A stretch of 64,000 bases of DNA from Hyparrhenia diplandra (lineage: Eukaryota > Streptophyta > Magnoliopsida > Poales > Poaceae), in assembly GCA_015847255.1 (NCBI GenBank), contig JADLZK010008401.1, positions 1 through 64,000 on the forward strand, written 5' to 3'. The position numbers were made by a program, and so were the translations under genes. The notes beneath the pieces are model-generated. The model was given only the letters and a program-made list of their open reading frames with translations, was not told where the DNA came from and did not search any database. Shown in pieces: positions 61,944-64,000 of the stretch (its first letter is position 1; every line of letters begins with the position of its first letter).

Positions 61944-62400
61944 CTGTCCCATATATCGCAATCATCACCAGTCAGAATGCATTCCAATTCCAATTTGGAG
62001 CCAAGTTTGCATTCATTAAAGATTAAAAATTGAATATGTAAATGCTGATGTATATAAATATGGACATCGTCGTCCAAGCTTTTGCTAAAACTGTCGTCAG
62101 TCACAACAAAGCAAGCCGACAGAACTGCAACCACCGAGACGAGGGAGAAAGAGGATGCATGCAAGAGAGCCGAGCGAGATGGCCCCGCCGCTACCCTGCT
62201 CACGACAAGGGGCGTGGATGCAGGTGGTTTGGGCAGCGAGTGGGACGAGCCGCCCGTGTTCCCGGCTCGAACGACGCAATCGGTTCTACTATAACATCAA
62301 CATGTTTTAAGAATTATAAGAGTATCTCCAAGAGTATCCAATAATTTGTTCTAAGAATACAATGTATTCTAATTTGTTCTGAAAATATGGTGTATTCATT

Positions 62401-62738
62401 GTTATTGGAGCATATGTGTGGAAGGAGAGAAACAACAGGGTGTTCAACCAAGTGGCTTCACCTTTAGCAGCGATCCGTCAGGCGGCGATTACTGAGGGAG
62501 AGCTGTGGTGTCAGGCGGGCTACAATACCTTGGCAGTCATCACTGCTCGGTGGTCGCAAAATCGTTTGCTTATGTAATAAACATTTTGAAGTCCAGTAGC
62601 TAGGGTCTGTTGTGGTTGGTCAAGGCTACTCGCATGTACGACCTAAGCTTTGTACTATTGGTCTTTCGACCTCTTCTTCCCTCTTAATAAAATACAGGCA
62701 CATATGCCTGCTTGTGAAAAAAAAAGTTATTGGAGCAT
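62401..62738 (+). mobile_element. 5'-truncated LINE with 13-bp target duplication
   Basis: GTTATTGGAGCAT flanks the insertion at 62401-62413 and 62726-62738. The insert (62414-62725) encodes the end of a LINE ORF2, VWKERNNRVFNQVASPLAAI to SQNRLLM and stop near 62577. A short 3' UTR with CTTAATAAAATACAGGCACA and an A-run follows. Long target duplication, 5' truncation and poly(A) are the hallmarks of LINE retrotransposition. It interrupts the copy C intron; copies A and B lack it. Confidence 0.93.
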
Positions 62739-62829
62739 TGATCATTGTAATATACAAGCTCTTACGTAATAAGTTTCACTCTTATACATGCGAACAATTC
62801 ATTGCAAAAAGAATGTAAAAAAAAAAAAA

Positions 62830-62997
62830 GGTACTTTCTGTCCCCATTGGTATAACCAACCGAGATTAAAGGTGTCCTACATGGCAGCGCCGAAACGGGA
62901 CTTAGGGGGCCTTTAATCCGGGATTGACAATGCCAGTCGAGAAACTGTGATTAGAGGGGATTCCCAACCAGCGCTGTAATCCGTTTCTACAATAGTG
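62830..62997. repeat. Small CACTA-type end remnant in EXO70 copy C intron
   Basis: TTGGTATAACCAACCGAGATT and the later GATTACAGCG/CTACAATAGTG-type end, which reads CACTATTGTAG in reverse, recall CACTA-derived small elements with ACCAACCG subterminal repeats. The left part also occurs in copy A at 40951-41040. Boundaries are not certain. Confidence 0.4.
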
Positions 62998-63124
62998 ATG
63001 TGTCGCTTCGAATTGAGTGTATGGAGTAATGACTGCGTGTTGGTTCTAGTACTACTACCGGGCTCGTATTGTGGCCGATTCAGGAAACGGGTGCACGTTG
63101 GTTAAGTCGGAATGGAGGGGGTAG

Positions 63125-63657
63125 TCCTGTTTGGTTCCTAAGGGCAGTCCCAATGAAAGAAACTGACACGTTTTTCATAGCAAAAGAAATCACCTATAGA
63201 AACCATTCTTCACAGTGGTAGTTTCTTCGAGTAATAATTATTTTCTCTTTCTCTCTCCCAATTCCACCAATGGGGAGAGTTGCATTAACCCCATAGAAAC
63301 TAGTGGTTTCTCCCCAATAGCAAATTCATGGTTTCTTGTGCATTGGGTCAAGAGTAGACATGGTTTCTCCATGAAGAAACCATTTCTATGATTTTTGCTC
63401 TCTTTCCTCATTAATTAGGCTGTCACATCATCATTTTGCTTAGTTGGCAAGCCATTTAATAGAGATAGAAACTACCATTAATACACCATTGGGAGTGCCC
63501 TAAGGAATAAACTTTTTTTAGTCCTAGGGACTAATGAAAAAAAAAAAAAAGTCTCCAAGAGAGTCTTTTAAGGACTAATAGACTTGGTAGGGACTAAAAG
63601 AGACTTTTTTTTTAGTCTCAAGTCTCAAGGACTAAAAAGTCCCTAAACCAAACAGGA
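63125..63657. mobile_element. MITE with TCCTGTTTGGTT ends, host of a nested MITE
   Basis: TCCTGTTTGGTT at 63125-63136 and AACCAAACAGGA at 63646-63657 form a perfect 12-bp inverted repeat. Inside, AGTCCTAGGGACTAA and AGGGACTAAAAGAGACTTTT-type stretches also pair. Removing the inner element leaves about 170 bp. Tourist- or hAT-like, not resolved. Confidence 0.75.
63142..63500. mobile_element. Tourist-like MITE nested in another MITE, TAA target duplication
   Basis: GGGCAGTCCCAATG at the left and CATTGGGAGTGCCC at the right form an inverted repeat with one mismatch, flanked by TAA at 63139-63141 and 63501-63503. The 3-bp TWA-type target fits PIF/Harbinger-derived Tourist elements. The interior has repeated AGAAACCA and TGGTTTCT phrases, giving foldback potential. 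Confidence 0.85.
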
Positions 63658-63660
63658 CCA

Positions 63661-64000
63661 GATTCATGATACAAAATTAGTATCATTTGATTGATTATTA
63701 TAAAATATATTTTTTTAAAATAAGTTTATTTAAAGACATAAATTTTTTTGAGTAACATAGATCATATAATTACATTCCTTTATGGACGCAAGGAATATCT
63801 CCGGTTATATTGCATCATACAAATAAAACGTGTAATTATAGGTGTTAAACTTCTTTAATACTTGTTCAAGTAATTTTTTTGTTTTGATGGAAACAGGAGC
63901 GGCAGTCCCCTACTGGGATTTTATTTCTCTTATTTCAAATAAAAAACAAATTTCCCTTAATGCGTACGCAGCGCACAATACGCGCTTTCGAAAAAAATAG
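63661..64000. other. Distal EXO70 copy C intron-like DNA to the window edge
   Basis: TTTTTTTGAGTAACATAGATCATATAATTAC-like sequence (matched here only in parts), TATCTCCGGTTATATTGCAT and the antisense LINE tail GGAAACAGGAGCGGCAGT repeat the order seen in copy A at 43445-43720. After 63930 the similarity stops, and a GCACAATACGCGCTTTCG plus A-run suggests another retroposon tail. Confidence 0.5.

Larger units (their letters stand above)
58068..62383. repeat. Tandem duplication of a CACTA-end plus EXO70 block, about 1.88 kb x 2
   Basis: Copy 1 is 58068-59942 and copy 2 is 60504-62383. Both start GAACATCTTTTAATTGTAGC and run through the CACTA terminus, the EXO70 exon, its acceptor site and part of the intron, ending near AATTTGTTCTGAA. 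About 560 bp of other DNA lies between. Because both carry the same CACTA/EXO70 junction, the duplication came after that junction formed. Confidence 0.9.

Overview
The window is plant nuclear DNA, almost certainly from a grass. Its genes have many short exons with GT..AG introns, and Stowaway and Tourist-type MITEs, CACTA and Harbinger-like elements, LINEs and LTR retrotransposons are dense. An expanded EXO70 family and GC-rich 5' exons also fit a grass. A panicoid grass such as sorghum or sugarcane is my guess, not something the sequence proves. All gene models here are hand-spliced from protein-family recognition.

Layout. The left half (1-30 kb) is gene-rich and holds five housekeeping or regulatory genes: VPS53 (351-8597, +, 24 coding exons), ceramide glucosyltransferase GT21 (13608-18518, +, 14 exons, intact, 517 aa), cytosolic class I fructose-bisphosphate aldolase (21291-23345, +), the plastid ribosomal protein bS31c/PSRP4/THX (24310-25843, -, 3 exons), and an AIRP2-type C3HC4 RING E3 ligase (27313-29793, -, 5 exons, 247 aa). 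They look independent of one another. VPS53 carries two frame-breaking changes and the aldolase two more. Each is either a real lesion or a sequence error.

From 30 to 38 kb I see no gene. The stretch holds MITEs, retroposon tails and low-complexity DNA. From 38.7 to 45.2 kb lies an EXO70 (exocyst subunit) gene on the minus strand. Its large intron carries a 2.3-kb Harbinger-like element and an antisense LINE tail. Its 5' end is confused by a partial duplication around a very GC-rich block.

From about 46.3 to 58.4 kb there is a CACTA-type transposon. It carries a spliced-looking ORF of unknown function that is split by a 10.15-kb LTR retrotransposon (LTRs 47435-47705 and 57313-57584, target duplication GATGA). 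That retrotransposon shows no gag-pol. It contains a LINE-ORF1-like zinc-knuckle relic and several tandem arrays with 65-, 69-, 87- and 577-bp periods.

The CACTA right end abuts an EXO70 3' exon (58416-59502). The joined block of CACTA end, EXO70 exon and intron is tandemly repeated (58068-59942 and 60504-62383). In both copies the last ten EXO70 codons are replaced by reading into the CACTA terminus, giving near-identical chimeric ORFs of about 490 codons. The second copy continues into EXO70 intron sequence up to the window edge, so its first exon may lie just outside. That intron also holds a 5'-truncated LINE with a 13-bp target duplication and a MITE nested in another MITE.
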